DNA of 64,000 nt, taken from an uncultured Bacteroides sp. GTDB lineage: Bacteria; Bacteroidota; Bacteroidia; Bacteroidales; Bacteroidaceae. Of this stretch, positions 1-7,755 are shown piece after piece. Each line of letters begins with the position of its first letter. The first letter of the stretch is position 1. The DNA is taken from assembly GCA_944321465.1 (NCBI GenBank), contig CALULL010000015.1, positions 1-64,000 of the forward strand, read 5' to 3'. Under the pieces are notes generated by a model, which was given only the letters and a program-made list of their open reading frames with translations, ran no database searches and had not been told where the DNA came from. Position numbers and translations under genes: made by a program.

Positions 1-71
1 GCGGACGGGACTCGAACCCGCGACCCCATGCGTGACAGGCATGTATTCTAACCAGGCTGAACTACCGCACC
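1..71 (-). tRNA. tRNA-Asp (GTC), 3' end cut off by the window edge
   Basis: Read on the minus strand, the gene begins GGTGCGG at base 71. The anticodon loop CCTGTCACGC carries anticodon GTC (Asp). The T arm GCGGGTTCGAGTCCCGT is intact. The 3' side of the acceptor stem stops at CCGC at base 1, so the last acceptor bases and the discriminator lie outside the window. A Bacteroides-type promoter sits about 40 bases upstream. Confidence 0.95.
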
Positions 72-112
72 TTTTTGTCTTTTTATCGTCGCTATCTCTC
101 TCGATTGCGGTG

Positions 113-143
113 CAAAGGTAGGCATTATTTTGATACCTGCAAT
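113..143 (-). promoter_or_regulatory. Bacteroides-type promoter of the tRNA-Asp transcript
   Basis: On the minus strand ATTG (143-140) is followed after 19 bases by TACCTTTG (120-113). This fits the TTTG / TAnnTTTG pattern of the Bacteroides primary sigma factor with correct spacing. It lies 41 bases upstream of the mature tRNA 5' end. Confidence 0.7.
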
Positions 144-352
144 AGCTTTTGGGATTTTTTTTTGTGCTTTTTTCCGATGAAAAGAAGTGGAATCTTTGTA
201 ATATGTTAATCTACAATGGATTATATGGATCTTTGCCTTGTTTTTTTTCTTCAAAAAAAATCATGGAGAAGGGGATAAAGGCTCTATTTGCCCTGTTCGC
301 GCTTTCGTGTACTGCCTTTGTGTTTCTTTGGTTATTACCGATTGCTTTGGCT

Positions 353-552
353 TGAATCCCAATCGGGCATTAGAGGCCAAAGCTATTCCGTCCTGTTGCC
401 GTGCAGACTGACAGTCGTCTTTGCCGAAGGCGTAGCGGGCTACGTCGAGACAAAGCGGCAGACAAGATGCCGACAGCAGAACGAAGGGCTTGGAAAGCCA
501 GGGAAAGATAGCCGAATGCCTGTCGGGCGGTCTGATGACTGATTGGGGCTAA
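353..552. repeat. Palindromic interspersed repeat, copy A (degenerate)
   Basis: This is one of six related elements of about 140-200 bp in the window. Left end TCCCAATCGGGCATTAGAG and right end CTGATGACTGATTGGGG are imperfect inverted copies. The centre holds GGCGTAGCGGGCTACG, a short hairpin, followed by ACAAAGCGGCAGACAAGATGC as in the other copies. It is more diverged than copies E and F. The rest of the gap, 144-352 and 553-817, shows no gene, promoter or RNA that I recognise. Confidence 0.75.
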
Positions 553-817
553 ATCTGCATCGCCACGCCGCGCAACTCACGAAAGCGGGAGTGCAATCAT
601 AGGGACAAGCCGCGTAAACAACAGCAAGCTGGCTCCATAGACAGATGCTACGGCACGATGTTAATAAACGACAAATCGACCCGCAGCCATTCAACCTTTC
701 TCAGCCAAAAGACTCTAAAAGGACAAGGGAGCAAACCGAACGGCCTACGGACGGCCGCCGCATCCGTCGGCAAGCACTCTCGAAGTAACAATAACCATCA
801 ATTAAAAAACGAAAATC

Positions 818-1462
818 ATGAAAGGAAAAATCATCATTGCCACACTGGCATTTCTGGCCGCTGGCCTGACACCGACACTTGCACAAAACGAACCGATGCC
901 CTGTGTGATGCCTGCCCGGGGCGGACAGGCACAACGCCCGCAGTTACAACGGGGCATAAACGAAAACTGCTGCATCGCGCCCGAGCAGCGGATTGAACAG
1001 AAAGCCCAACGAATGGCCAATGCCCTGATGCTCGATGACAAAGTGACTGCTCAGTTCATACCTCTTTATAAGAAATATCTGGAGGAACTGAACAATTGCT
1101 GTCGGCCGCAGAATAGCAAACAGCCTGCAGCCTGTCCAGCTGCTGGCGGATGCTGCGCCATCGACGAACTGACCGACGAGCAGATAGAACAGTGCATGGA
1201 GCAGTGCTTTGAGCGCAGGCAGCAACGCTTGGACATACAGAAGAAGTATTATGCCGAGCTTAGTAAGATGCTCACCCCGAAACAGTTGATGAGGGTGTTC
1301 GGCGGCAAGAGACACTGCGGATTTGGCGACAGACTAGGCTTCCGCCACCACCCGCAACGCGGCTGTGCGCCGGCCATGCGGCTTAGAAACGGCCAAGGCT
1401 GGCAAACATGCAACGGAGCTTGTCCGCTGAACAACGCGGAAAGCACAACCGGCCAGCAGTAA
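818..1462 (+). CDS. Cysteine-rich Spy/LTXXQ-like secreted protein
   Basis: A 214-aa protein with a signal peptide (positive start, hydrophobic core, cleavage near TLAQ, residue 22). The body is mostly helical with the pattern of Spy/CpxP-like periplasmic proteins: a segment LDDKVTAQFIPLYKKYLEEL and later YYAELSKMLTPKQLMRVF, where LTPKQ matches the LTxxQ signature. The family includes periplasmic chaperones and metal-responsive sensors. It is odd in carrying about 14 cysteines, several as CC pairs, which suggests metal binding or disulfides; that is inference. It stands alone between two palindromic repeats and is followed by a long hairpin. I see no good Bacteroides promoter directly upstream. 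Confidence 0.7.
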   Translation: MKGKIIIATLAFLAAGLTPTLAQNEPMPCVMPARGGQAQRPQLQRGINENCCIAPEQRIEQKAQRMANALMLDDKVTAQFIPLYKKYLEELNNCCRPQNSKQPAACPAAGGCCAIDELTDEQIEQCMEQCFERRQQRLDIQKKYYAELSKMLTPKQLMRVFGGKRHCGFGDRLGFRHHPQRGCAPAMRLRNGQGWQTCNGACPLNNAESTTGQQ

Positions 1463-1510
1463 CAACTGCCGCCGGGCAGGGGTTGTGTGGAGCTTCCATG
1501 CTTGACCAAT

Positions 1511-1569
1511 GCCCCCGTAGCGGGCACAGGTGCACTGCCACAGTGGCGCACCTGTGCCCGGGCGGGGGC
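1511..1569 (+). terminator. Long hairpin after the Spy-like gene, built from mini-repeat units (G1)
   Basis: An almost continuous stem: GCCCCCG (1511-1517) with CGGGGGC (1563-1569), CGGGCACAGGTGC (1521-1533) with GCACCTGTGCCCG (1548-1560), and an inner CACTG/CAGTG. A short TTTCC follows. It lies 48 bases after the stop codon at 1462, so it probably ends that transcript. Its arms are the GGCACA-GG-TGTGCC unit found clustered in six other intergenic regions here. Confidence 0.65.
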
Positions 1570-1639
1570 TTTCCTATGCCCGGACGGAAGCAAACCTTTG
1601 TCCGCAGAGGCACCGCAGGACATGGCCGGACGCACCTTT

Positions 1640-1833
1640 AGCCTAAATCGGTCGTTAGAGTCCAAAGCGATTTCCTTCTGCTGCCGTGCAGATTGGCTGT
1701 CGCCTTTGCCGGCGGCGTAGCCCGCTACGTCGGGACAAAGCGGCAGACAAGATGCGACAGGAGGGCGAAAGGGCTTGGAAACTCAAAGAAAGACAACCCT
1801 ATGCTCATCGGGCGGTCTAATGCCGATTGGGGG
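1640..1833. repeat. Palindromic interspersed repeat, copy B
   Basis: The left end is CTAAATCGGTCGTTAGAGTCC and the right end GGGCGGTCTAATGCCGATTGGGG. The central hairpin reads CGTAGCCCGCTACG, so its loop CC is the complement of the GG found in the other copies, as if the core were inverted. The local right-end hairpin ATCGG...CCGAT is present. The rest of the gap to the phoH-family gene (1834-2072) shows nothing recognisable. Confidence 0.8.
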
Positions 1834-2072
1834 AGGAGGGCTGGACAGCCGCTTTCCTTTTCATTCACCGCAGCACAATGTCCCTTGGTGCACTTCCGGC
1901 ATGAGCAAAGGGCCGATGCGGCAGAAACGTTCCGAACAGCACGGGGAGGACAGTTTCTGCACAGGAAACTCAGAGCGGTCGTCCCGTGTATCCACTGCCG
2001 ACAGACAAAAATCCCCCGCCGCCCAAGAGGGGAAGGGCAACGGGGGACACCATGAAAAACAAAACAGTACCG

Positions 2073-3398
2073 TCAGAGCAGATTGCTGGCCAGCTCGCTA
2101 AGCTGGCTGCGCTCGCCCTTTACAAGGTTGATATGCGCAAAGAGGTTTTGCTCGCGCATGCGGTCTATCATGTAGACCAATCCGTTGGACTGGCTGTCCA
2201 GGTAAGGCTGATCTATCTGCTGGATGTCGCCTGTGAACACCATTTTTGTGCCTTCGCCCGCACGTGTGATTATGGTCTTTATTTCGCTGGGTGTGAGGTT
2301 CTGCGCTTCGTCGATGATGCAGTAGGTCTCGCTCAGGCTGCGGCCACGGATGAAGGCCAGAGCTTCGATGACGAGTTGTTCGTTCTTCAGCATGTCGTCG
2401 ATGCGCTTGACTTCGGCCGATCCGGCAGAGAATTGATGCTTGATGACGTTAAGGTTGTCGAAGAGCGGTTGCATGTAGGGAGCTACCTTTTCCTTGGCAT
2501 CGCCGGGCAGGAAGCCCAGGTCCTTGTTGGACAGAGCCACAACGGGACGTGCCAATAGTATCTGCTTGTAGTCCGTCAGTTTGCCCAACGCCGCCGCCAG
2601 CGCAAGCAGGGTCTTACCCGTACCGGCCTTGCCGGTGAGAGCCACGAGCTTGATGTCGGGGTCGTTGAGCACCTCGAAGGCAAAGCTTTGCTCGGCGTTG
2701 CGTGGCTCTATGCCATAGTTGCGTCCCTTGCGCACACGGCAGACGGTATGGGTAAAGGGATTGTAGCGTGCCAGCACGCTGCTGCGGTCGCTCTTCATCA
2801 CAAAACATTCGTTGGGATGAATTACCCCTTTGAAGTCAAACTCGCTTACGTCCACTCCTTCGGCTGTGGAGTAAACGCGGTCGATAAGTTCGGGAGCAAT
2901 CCCCTCGAACACTTCGTTGGACTTCTCGAAGATGTCGGCATTCACCACCTTGTCGGTTATGTAGTCCTCGCACAACAGACCGATGGAACGGGCCTTCATG
3001 CGCAGGTTGACATCTTTGGTGACAAGGATGCATTTCGTGTCGGGTTCTTTCCGTGCGAGCCAGTCGGTGACGGCCAGTATCTGATGGTCGGGTTTGCGTT
3101 CGGGAAACGAAGCATAGACATGCGGCGAAGCCGTCTCGCCCGTCACGACGAAAAGGCGTCCCATGCCCGGTCCCAGGGAGGCTCCTCGGGTGAAGAGGTC
3201 GTCGTCAGTTATCTGGTCGAGTTCGCGCACAAACTCACGTGCATTGTAGTTTATCTGCTCATTGCCCTTCTTGAACTTGTCCAGTTCTTCAAGCACTACG
3301 ATGGGAAGGTAGATGTCGTTCTCCTGAAAGTTCTTCAAGCAACCTGAATCGTGAAGGATGACGTTCGTGTCAATCACAAAGTTCTTTTTTGCTCCCAT
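2073..3398 (-). CDS. PIN domain - PhoH family ATPase
   Basis: A 441-aa protein with two domains. Residues 5-150 form a PIN nuclease-like domain (FVIDTNVILHD with Asp10, and a later LVTKDVNLRMKA). Residues 230-441 form a PhoH-type P-loop ATPase with Walker A GKAGTGKT (256-263) and Walker B IIDEAQN (361-367). Related proteins (PhoH2, YlaK) are described as RNA helicase/ribonuclease enzymes; the PIN domain is the expected nuclease. Length and order match the family. It is cytoplasmic. It is transcribed away from folC across a 98-base gap. Confidence 0.92.
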   Translation of the reverse strand: MGAKKNFVIDTNVILHDSGCLKNFQENDIYLPIVVLEELDKFKKGNEQINYNAREFVRELDQITDDDLFTRGASLGPGMGRLFVVTGETASPHVYASFPERKPDHQILAVTDWLARKEPDTKCILVTKDVNLRMKARSIGLLCEDYITDKVVNADIFEKSNEVFEGIAPELIDRVYSTAEGVDVSEFDFKGVIHPNECFVMKSDRSSVLARYNPFTHTVCRVRKGRNYGIEPRNAEQSFAFEVLNDPDIKLVALTGKAGTGKTLLALAAALGKLTDYKQILLARPVVALSNKDLGFLPGDAKEKVAPYMQPLFDNLNVIKHQFSAGSAEVKRIDDMLKNEQLVIEALAFIRGRSLSETYCIIDEAQNLTPSEIKTIITRAGEGTKMVFTGDIQQIDQPYLDSQSNGLVYMIDRMREQNLFAHINLVKGERSQLSELASNLL

Positions 3399-3423
3399 AT
3401 TCGATTAGATTTAAAATAGTTAA

Positions 3424-3431
3424 TACCTTTG
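3424..3431 (+). promoter_or_regulatory. Likely -7 box for folC
   Basis: TACCTTTG matches TAnnTTTG and lies 65 bases before the folC start. No clear TTTG box is found 19-21 bases upstream, so this is a partial match. Confidence 0.45.
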
Positions 3432-3496
3432 TCGCTCCTAAAGTACGGAATTTAATCGGGAATAAACCTTTCCCACCCAGTTAAATATTACAAAAC

Positions 3497-4753
3497 ATGA
3501 ACTATCAAGACACTTTAGACTATCTTTTCAATAGTGTTCCCATGTTTCAGCAAGTAGGAGGCAGTGCTTATAAGGCCGGGCTGGACACCACTCGCTTGCT
3601 GGACGAGCACCTGGGGCATCCGCATCGGAAGTATCGTACCCTGCACGTGGCCGGAACCAACGGTAAAGGCTCGTGTTCGCACACCTTGGCCGCCACGCTG
3701 CAAGCTGCGGGCTATAAGACAGGACTGTACACCTCGCCCCATCTGGTAGACTTCCGCGAGCGCATACGGGTAAACGGCAAGCCCGTTCCGCAGGAGTACG
3801 TGACGCGCTTCGTCGAGGAAGAACGGGCCTTCTTCGAGCCGTTGCATCCTTCGTTCTTCGAACTGACCACGGCAATGGCCTTCCAGTATTTTGCCGACGA
3901 GGCGGTCGACGTGGCCGTCATCGAGGTCGGGCTGGGCGGGCGGCTGGACTGTACCAACATCATCCGCCCCGACCTGTGCATCATCACCAACATCAGTTTG
4001 GATCACACCCAGTTCTTAGGGCACACGCTGGCCGCCATAGCACACGAAAAGGCCGGTATCATAAAGCCGGGCATCCCCGTAGTGATAGGCGAGACTACCC
4101 CTGAAACCCGACCTGTGTTCCTGGCCAAAGCACAAGAAGAAGGTGCGCCCATACGCTTTGCCGAAGAATATGACTACGACGGCCGCTACGGAGAGCCGGA
4201 CTTCGAACTGAAAGGGCTGTACCAGAAAAAAAACCAACGCACGCTGCTGGCAGCCCTGCCTTGGCTGGAGGATGCAGGATACGGGATAGACGCACGGGCT
4301 GTGCACGAGGGCTTTGCCCACGTGGTAGAACTGACCGGGCTGGCCGGCCGATGGCAGAAGCTGCAAGAGAAGCCCACCGTGATATGTGACACCGGGCACA
4401 ACGTGGGCGGCATAAGCTACGTGGCCGAACAACTGGCAAAAACACCCTGCCGCCAGCTGCACATCGTAATGGGGATGGTGAACGACAAGGACATAGACGG
4501 TGTGCTGGCCCTGATGCCGCGCCAAGCCGACTATTACTTCACCAAGGCAAGCGTGAAACGGGCACTGGACGAGACGGCACTGGCCCGCAAAGCCCGCCTG
4601 GCCGGGCTGCACGGCGACTGCTATCCCGACGTGCCCGCAGCCGTAAGGGCGGCAAAAGAAAAAGCCTCCCCCGAAGACCTTATCTTCGTGGGAGGCAGTA
4701 GTTTCATCGTGGCCGACTTGTTAGCGAACCGCGATGCACTCAATCTCCACTAA
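3497..4753 (+). CDS. folC: Bifunctional folylpolyglutamate synthase / dihydrofolate synthase
   Basis: A 418-aa Mur-ligase-family enzyme that adds glutamate to dihydropteroate and to folates, using ATP. The P-loop AGTNGKGS is at residues 52-59, followed by the folate-contact segment LYTSPHLVDFRERI. Further Mur-family blocks are EVGLGGRLDCTN, ITNISLDHTQFLG, EKAGIIKPGIP and DTGHNVGG. Length is normal. The start is the first ATG after the promoter. Its last 33 bases overlap the end of the convergent ridA. Together with metF, thyA, folA and folE it belongs to folate and one-carbon metabolism. Confidence 0.96.
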   Translation: MNYQDTLDYLFNSVPMFQQVGGSAYKAGLDTTRLLDEHLGHPHRKYRTLHVAGTNGKGSCSHTLAATLQAAGYKTGLYTSPHLVDFRERIRVNGKPVPQEYVTRFVEEERAFFEPLHPSFFELTTAMAFQYFADEAVDVAVIEVGLGGRLDCTNIIRPDLCIITNISLDHTQFLGHTLAAIAHEKAGIIKPGIPVVIGETTPETRPVFLAKAQEEGAPIRFAEEYDYDGRYGEPDFELKGLYQKKNQRTLLAALPWLEDAGYGIDARAVHEGFAHVVELTGLAGRWQKLQEKPTVICDTGHNVGGISYVAEQLAKTPCRQLHIVMGMVNDKDIDGVLALMPRQADYYFTKASVKRALDETALARKARLAGLHGDCYPDVPAAVRAAKEKASPEDLIFVGGSSFIVADLLANRDALNLH

Positions 4754-5095
4754 AGCACCCTTAGGCAAGGCTTTCACGGCGACAGCCGAACGGGCAGGGA
4801 AATCCCCTTCAAAGTAAGTGGCATAGACACCGTTCATGTCGGCAAAGAGCGACATGTCGGCCAGGAACACGGTTGTCTTCACGATGTTGGCCATCGTCAG
4901 ACCGGCTTCTTCAAGGATGTGCTTCACGTTCGCAAGCGACTGGCGCGTCTGGGCTTCGGCACCCTCGGCCATCTGGCCGGTAGCTGCATCGATGGGAAGC
5001 TGACCGGAAACAAACACAATGCCATTGGCCTCGATGGCCTGGCTGTAGGGGCCGATGGCACCCGGAGCCTTGGGGCTGCAAATTACTTTCTTCAT
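4721..5095 (-). CDS. ridA: RidA family reactive intermediate deaminase
   Basis: A 124-aa YjgF/YER057c/UK114 protein. Family members hydrolyse reactive enamines and imines such as 2-aminoacrylate and so protect PLP enzymes. Signatures: APGAIGPYSQAI at the N terminus, VFVSGQLPID, and the C-terminal FPARSAVAVKALPKGALVEIE with the substrate-binding Arg102 and the acidic residue near 117-119. Length is standard. The gene overlaps the end of folC by 33 bases tail to tail. A hairpin separates it from the upstream TPR gene on the same strand. Confidence 0.94.
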   Translation of the reverse strand: MKKVICSPKAPGAIGPYSQAIEANGIVFVSGQLPIDAATGQMAEGAEAQTRQSLANVKHILEEAGLTMANIVKTTVFLADMSLFADMNGVYATYFEGDFPARSAVAVKALPKGALVEIECIAVR

Positions 5096-5137
5096 ACTCT
5101 TTTTTTACTTTTAATTGTTCTTGAATGTTATTTTCAT

Positions 5138-5170
5138 GCCCTGCCGTCACACGAAGTCCGACGGCAGGGC
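5138..5170. terminator. Perfect 11-bp hairpin between the TPR gene and ridA
   Basis: GCCCTGCCGTC (5138-5148) pairs perfectly with GACGGCAGGGC (5160-5170), with an 11-base loop. A T-rich TGTTTCTTTC follows on the plus strand; on the minus strand, the direction of both neighbours, there is no T run. It may act as an attenuator or RNA-stability hairpin between 5202-6920 and ridA. Confidence 0.55.
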
Positions 5171-5201
5171 TGTTTCTTTCTGTTGTTTAGAACAAAAGGG
5201 C

Positions 5202-6920
5202 TTACTGTTGACAATACTTGTCTATGAGGTCGTCCACGAACTGATCGCCCAAGTTCTTGGCCTTGTGAAATGCATCGCAGGCGGCTGCATTGTCCTTCAG
5301 CTGGATGTAGGCATTGCCCAGTAACCGGTAGCCCTCGGCATAGGAAGGATTGGCGGCAAGGGCTTCCTTGAGCACACGCACGGCCTCGTCGCTACGCCCT
5401 ACGCGCATGTTGAGCACAGCCAGCTCGGCACGGTAGGTCATGTTGTCTGGTGCCAGGCTAATGGCTTTTGCCAAATCGTCCAGCGCACGCTGATATTGCC
5501 GGGCCACCACAGCAGCCTGCTGACGCAGGTAGTAGAAGACATCGTTCACCTCTCCTTTTACGGCATCGAAATAGGCATCGTAGTCGAGCAAAGCCCCACG
5601 TCCCAACCCGGCCTGCACCCTCAGTTGGGCACGCTCAAGCAGGTAGGGCGCGGCATCGATTTCATAAGGCTGGTGAAAACGCACGACGCAACTGTCCAGC
5701 AAGGCCAACACCTCCTCCGCAGGCGCGCCGGCCAACTGCTTGGTGCGTGCTGCACTATAGAAGGTGGCCGGCGAAGCCAACGCAGATGCATTCACCCTCT
5801 CGTAGCACAACAAAGCGTTGGGGTAGTCTTGCTTGGCAAAGAGAATGTCGCCTTCAAGTTGCTCATAGACAGGGAGGGAACGCAAGGCAATGGCCTGGCG
5901 TATCTCGTCGAGAGCACGGTCGTAGCTCCAACCGGCGTAAAGCGTATCGGGGCGTTCGAGCATGTAGTTGTAAATCAGTTTGGCACGATTGAAGTAAGCC
6001 TCGTCCTTTTGTTCCGACAGTTCGAGAGCCTTGTCCAAGTCTTCTTCTACCTGCTGCATGTCTTGTTGGGTCGGAGCCAGTTCCAGCCTGTTGGCAGCAC
6101 GTCGCAAATAGCCCTCGGTATTATCGGGGTAAAGGCGGATAAAATCGTCCAAAATGGCCGAATAGGCTTCTGGCGAACTCTGTGTAGAAACCATCATGAC
6201 GAAAGCCTCGGCTTGCTCTTCGGTGTCGGGCAGAGCTTTTTGTATCCCTATAGAACGCAAGGCGTTGTCGTTGAACGACAGAGCCGTGATGGACCGCGCC
6301 ATCGCATAGGAGGCATCAACGGCGTAGCAAACCGTAGCCGTATCGGCTCCCGATGACAACTGTGCCAGTCCAAATACTTCGCCTGCGGCATTCATTATCG
6401 GGCAACTTACCTGCGATGCTTTTAGTGGCATGTTCAAGGTGTAATAAGAATAGTTCCCCCCGACTTTGTCAACTGCCTTCACCGTCCCGGCTACATAGGT
6501 GCGTTCTTTCTTTGAAGAATAAGGCAAGAGGTAGATTTCGGTTCCTACAGCCGGAGCGGAGGAAGATAAAGGAAGGGCTACATTCTTCTTCCGGCTGGAG
6601 ATGTCTACGCGGAATTTGGCTACGTCGTACATATCATCGGCCCCCATAATGCGGTCAACTGGCATCTGACGACCTTCGCTGTCGATGGCTACAGCGCGTT
6701 CTGCTCCACGGAACAACGTATAATCAGATACGGCTACCCCGTCTTCGCTTACAAAGAAACCATTGCCAGAGTGGAGGATGTTGCCGTCCGCATCGTAGGT
6801 CACGATAGAAAGCACGGCTTGCTTGGCCTTCGACAGCCATTTGGGGGACTGAGCCGCTCCTATTTGTGCCCAACAGCAAAGGGCCAGCAACAAAAGTATT
6901 TTATGTTTCATTTTATTCAT
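5202..6920 (-). CDS. Secreted trypsin-like (probably inactive) protease domain fused to TPR repeats
   Basis: A 572-aa protein with a signal peptide (cleavage near GAAQ, residue 24). Residues 25-210 have the layout of an HtrA/trypsin fold (GNGFFVSEDGVAVSDYTLF, DDMYDVAKFRV). The usual histidine is replaced in SDYTLF, and the serine motif GNSGSP is replaced by SQVSCPIMNAAG. Catalysis is therefore unlikely. The C-terminal half holds several TPR-like helices (PSYAEGYRLLGNAYIQLKDN and others), suggesting a protein-binding role in the periplasm. It lies 64 bases after rlmB on the same strand and may be the last gene of that block. The exact role is unknown. Confidence 0.8.
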   Translation of the reverse strand: MNKMKHKILLLLALCCWAQIGAAQSPKWLSKAKQAVLSIVTYDADGNILHSGNGFFVSEDGVAVSDYTLFRGAERAVAIDSEGRQMPVDRIMGADDMYDVAKFRVDISSRKKNVALPLSSSAPAVGTEIYLLPYSSKKERTYVAGTVKAVDKVGGNYSYYTLNMPLKASQVSCPIMNAAGEVFGLAQLSSGADTATVCYAVDASYAMARSITALSFNDNALRSIGIQKALPDTEEQAEAFVMMVSTQSSPEAYSAILDDFIRLYPDNTEGYLRRAANRLELAPTQQDMQQVEEDLDKALELSEQKDEAYFNRAKLIYNYMLERPDTLYAGWSYDRALDEIRQAIALRSLPVYEQLEGDILFAKQDYPNALLCYERVNASALASPATFYSAARTKQLAGAPAEEVLALLDSCVVRFHQPYEIDAAPYLLERAQLRVQAGLGRGALLDYDAYFDAVKGEVNDVFYYLRQQAAVVARQYQRALDDLAKAISLAPDNMTYRAELAVLNMRVGRSDEAVRVLKEALAANPSYAEGYRLLGNAYIQLKDNAAACDAFHKAKNLGDQFVDDLIDKYCQQ

Positions 6921-6984
6921 CTGTTTCGAATTCTATGATTATTGGTCTCCTTTTCACACATCTGCGGCAGCAAGGGCATATAGC

Positions 6985-7755
6985 TTAATGGACAGAAGAA
7001 GCTCCTTCCAACGCACCCGGACGCTGGCGAACAGCCTCGTAAACAAGGATGCCGGCAGCTACGGAAACGTTGAGCGACTCGATGGAACCAAACATGGGGA
7101 TGCGGACCCACTCGTCGCACAACGCCAAATTGTCGTAACTGATGCCCTTGTCCTCAGCACCCATGACAATGCAAACCGGTGCCTCATAGTTGGCTTGCGT
7201 ATAATCGTAATCGCCCTTCTCGGTAGCGGCAATGAGGTGAAAACCACTATTCTTGAGATAGCGTAAGGTCGCCGTAAGGCTCTGTTCGCGACAGACGGGG
7301 AGGCGAAGCAGTGCACCGGCAGAGGTCTTGACCGCATCTGCCGTGGCCGAAGCCCCTCCACGGGCAGGAATGACGACGGCATCGACACCGGCGCATTCGC
7401 ACGTACGGGCTATGGCACCGAAGTTGCGCACGTCGGTCACGCCATCGAGTAAAACCAAAAAAGGATTTTTCCCTTGCTCGAAGAGGAAAGGCACGAGTTC
7501 CTCCACACGCTGATAGGCCACAGGAGAGATGAATGCCACGACTCCTTGATGGTTCTTGCGAGTGATGCGGTTGATGCGTTCGACGGGAACACGTTGCACG
7601 GGAATAAACGAACCTTTGAGAGCCGCGAACAACTCGTGCGAAAGGTCGCCTTGCATGTCGCGCTTTACCAAGACCTTATCTATCTCCTTACCGGCCTGTA
7701 TGGCTTCTATCACGGCACGAACGCCGAATATCATTTCGCTTTTGGTTTCAATCAT
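6985..7755 (-). CDS. rlmB: 23S rRNA (guanosine-2'-O-)-methyltransferase, TrmH/SpoU family
   Basis: A 256-aa SPOUT methyltransferase. The N-terminal substrate-binding part starts MIFGVRAVIEAIQAGKEIDKV. The knot domain carries LDGVTDVRNFGAIARTCE, the SAM-binding IVMGAEDKGIS, and the final IPMFGSIESLNVSVAAGILV. RlmB modifies G2251 in the peptidyl-transferase loop; assignment to this exact site rests on the N-terminal domain type. The start ATG overlaps the recN stop by four bases (7752-7755), so translation is probably coupled. Confidence 0.93.
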   Translation of the reverse strand: MIETKSEMIFGVRAVIEAIQAGKEIDKVLVKRDMQGDLSHELFAALKGSFIPVQRVPVERINRITRKNHQGVVAFISPVAYQRVEELVPFLFEQGKNPFLVLLDGVTDVRNFGAIARTCECAGVDAVVIPARGGASATADAVKTSAGALLRLPVCREQSLTATLRYLKNSGFHLIAATEKGDYDYTQANYEAPVCIVMGAEDKGISYDNLALCDEWVRIPMFGSIESLNVSVAAGILVYEAVRQRPGALEGASSVH

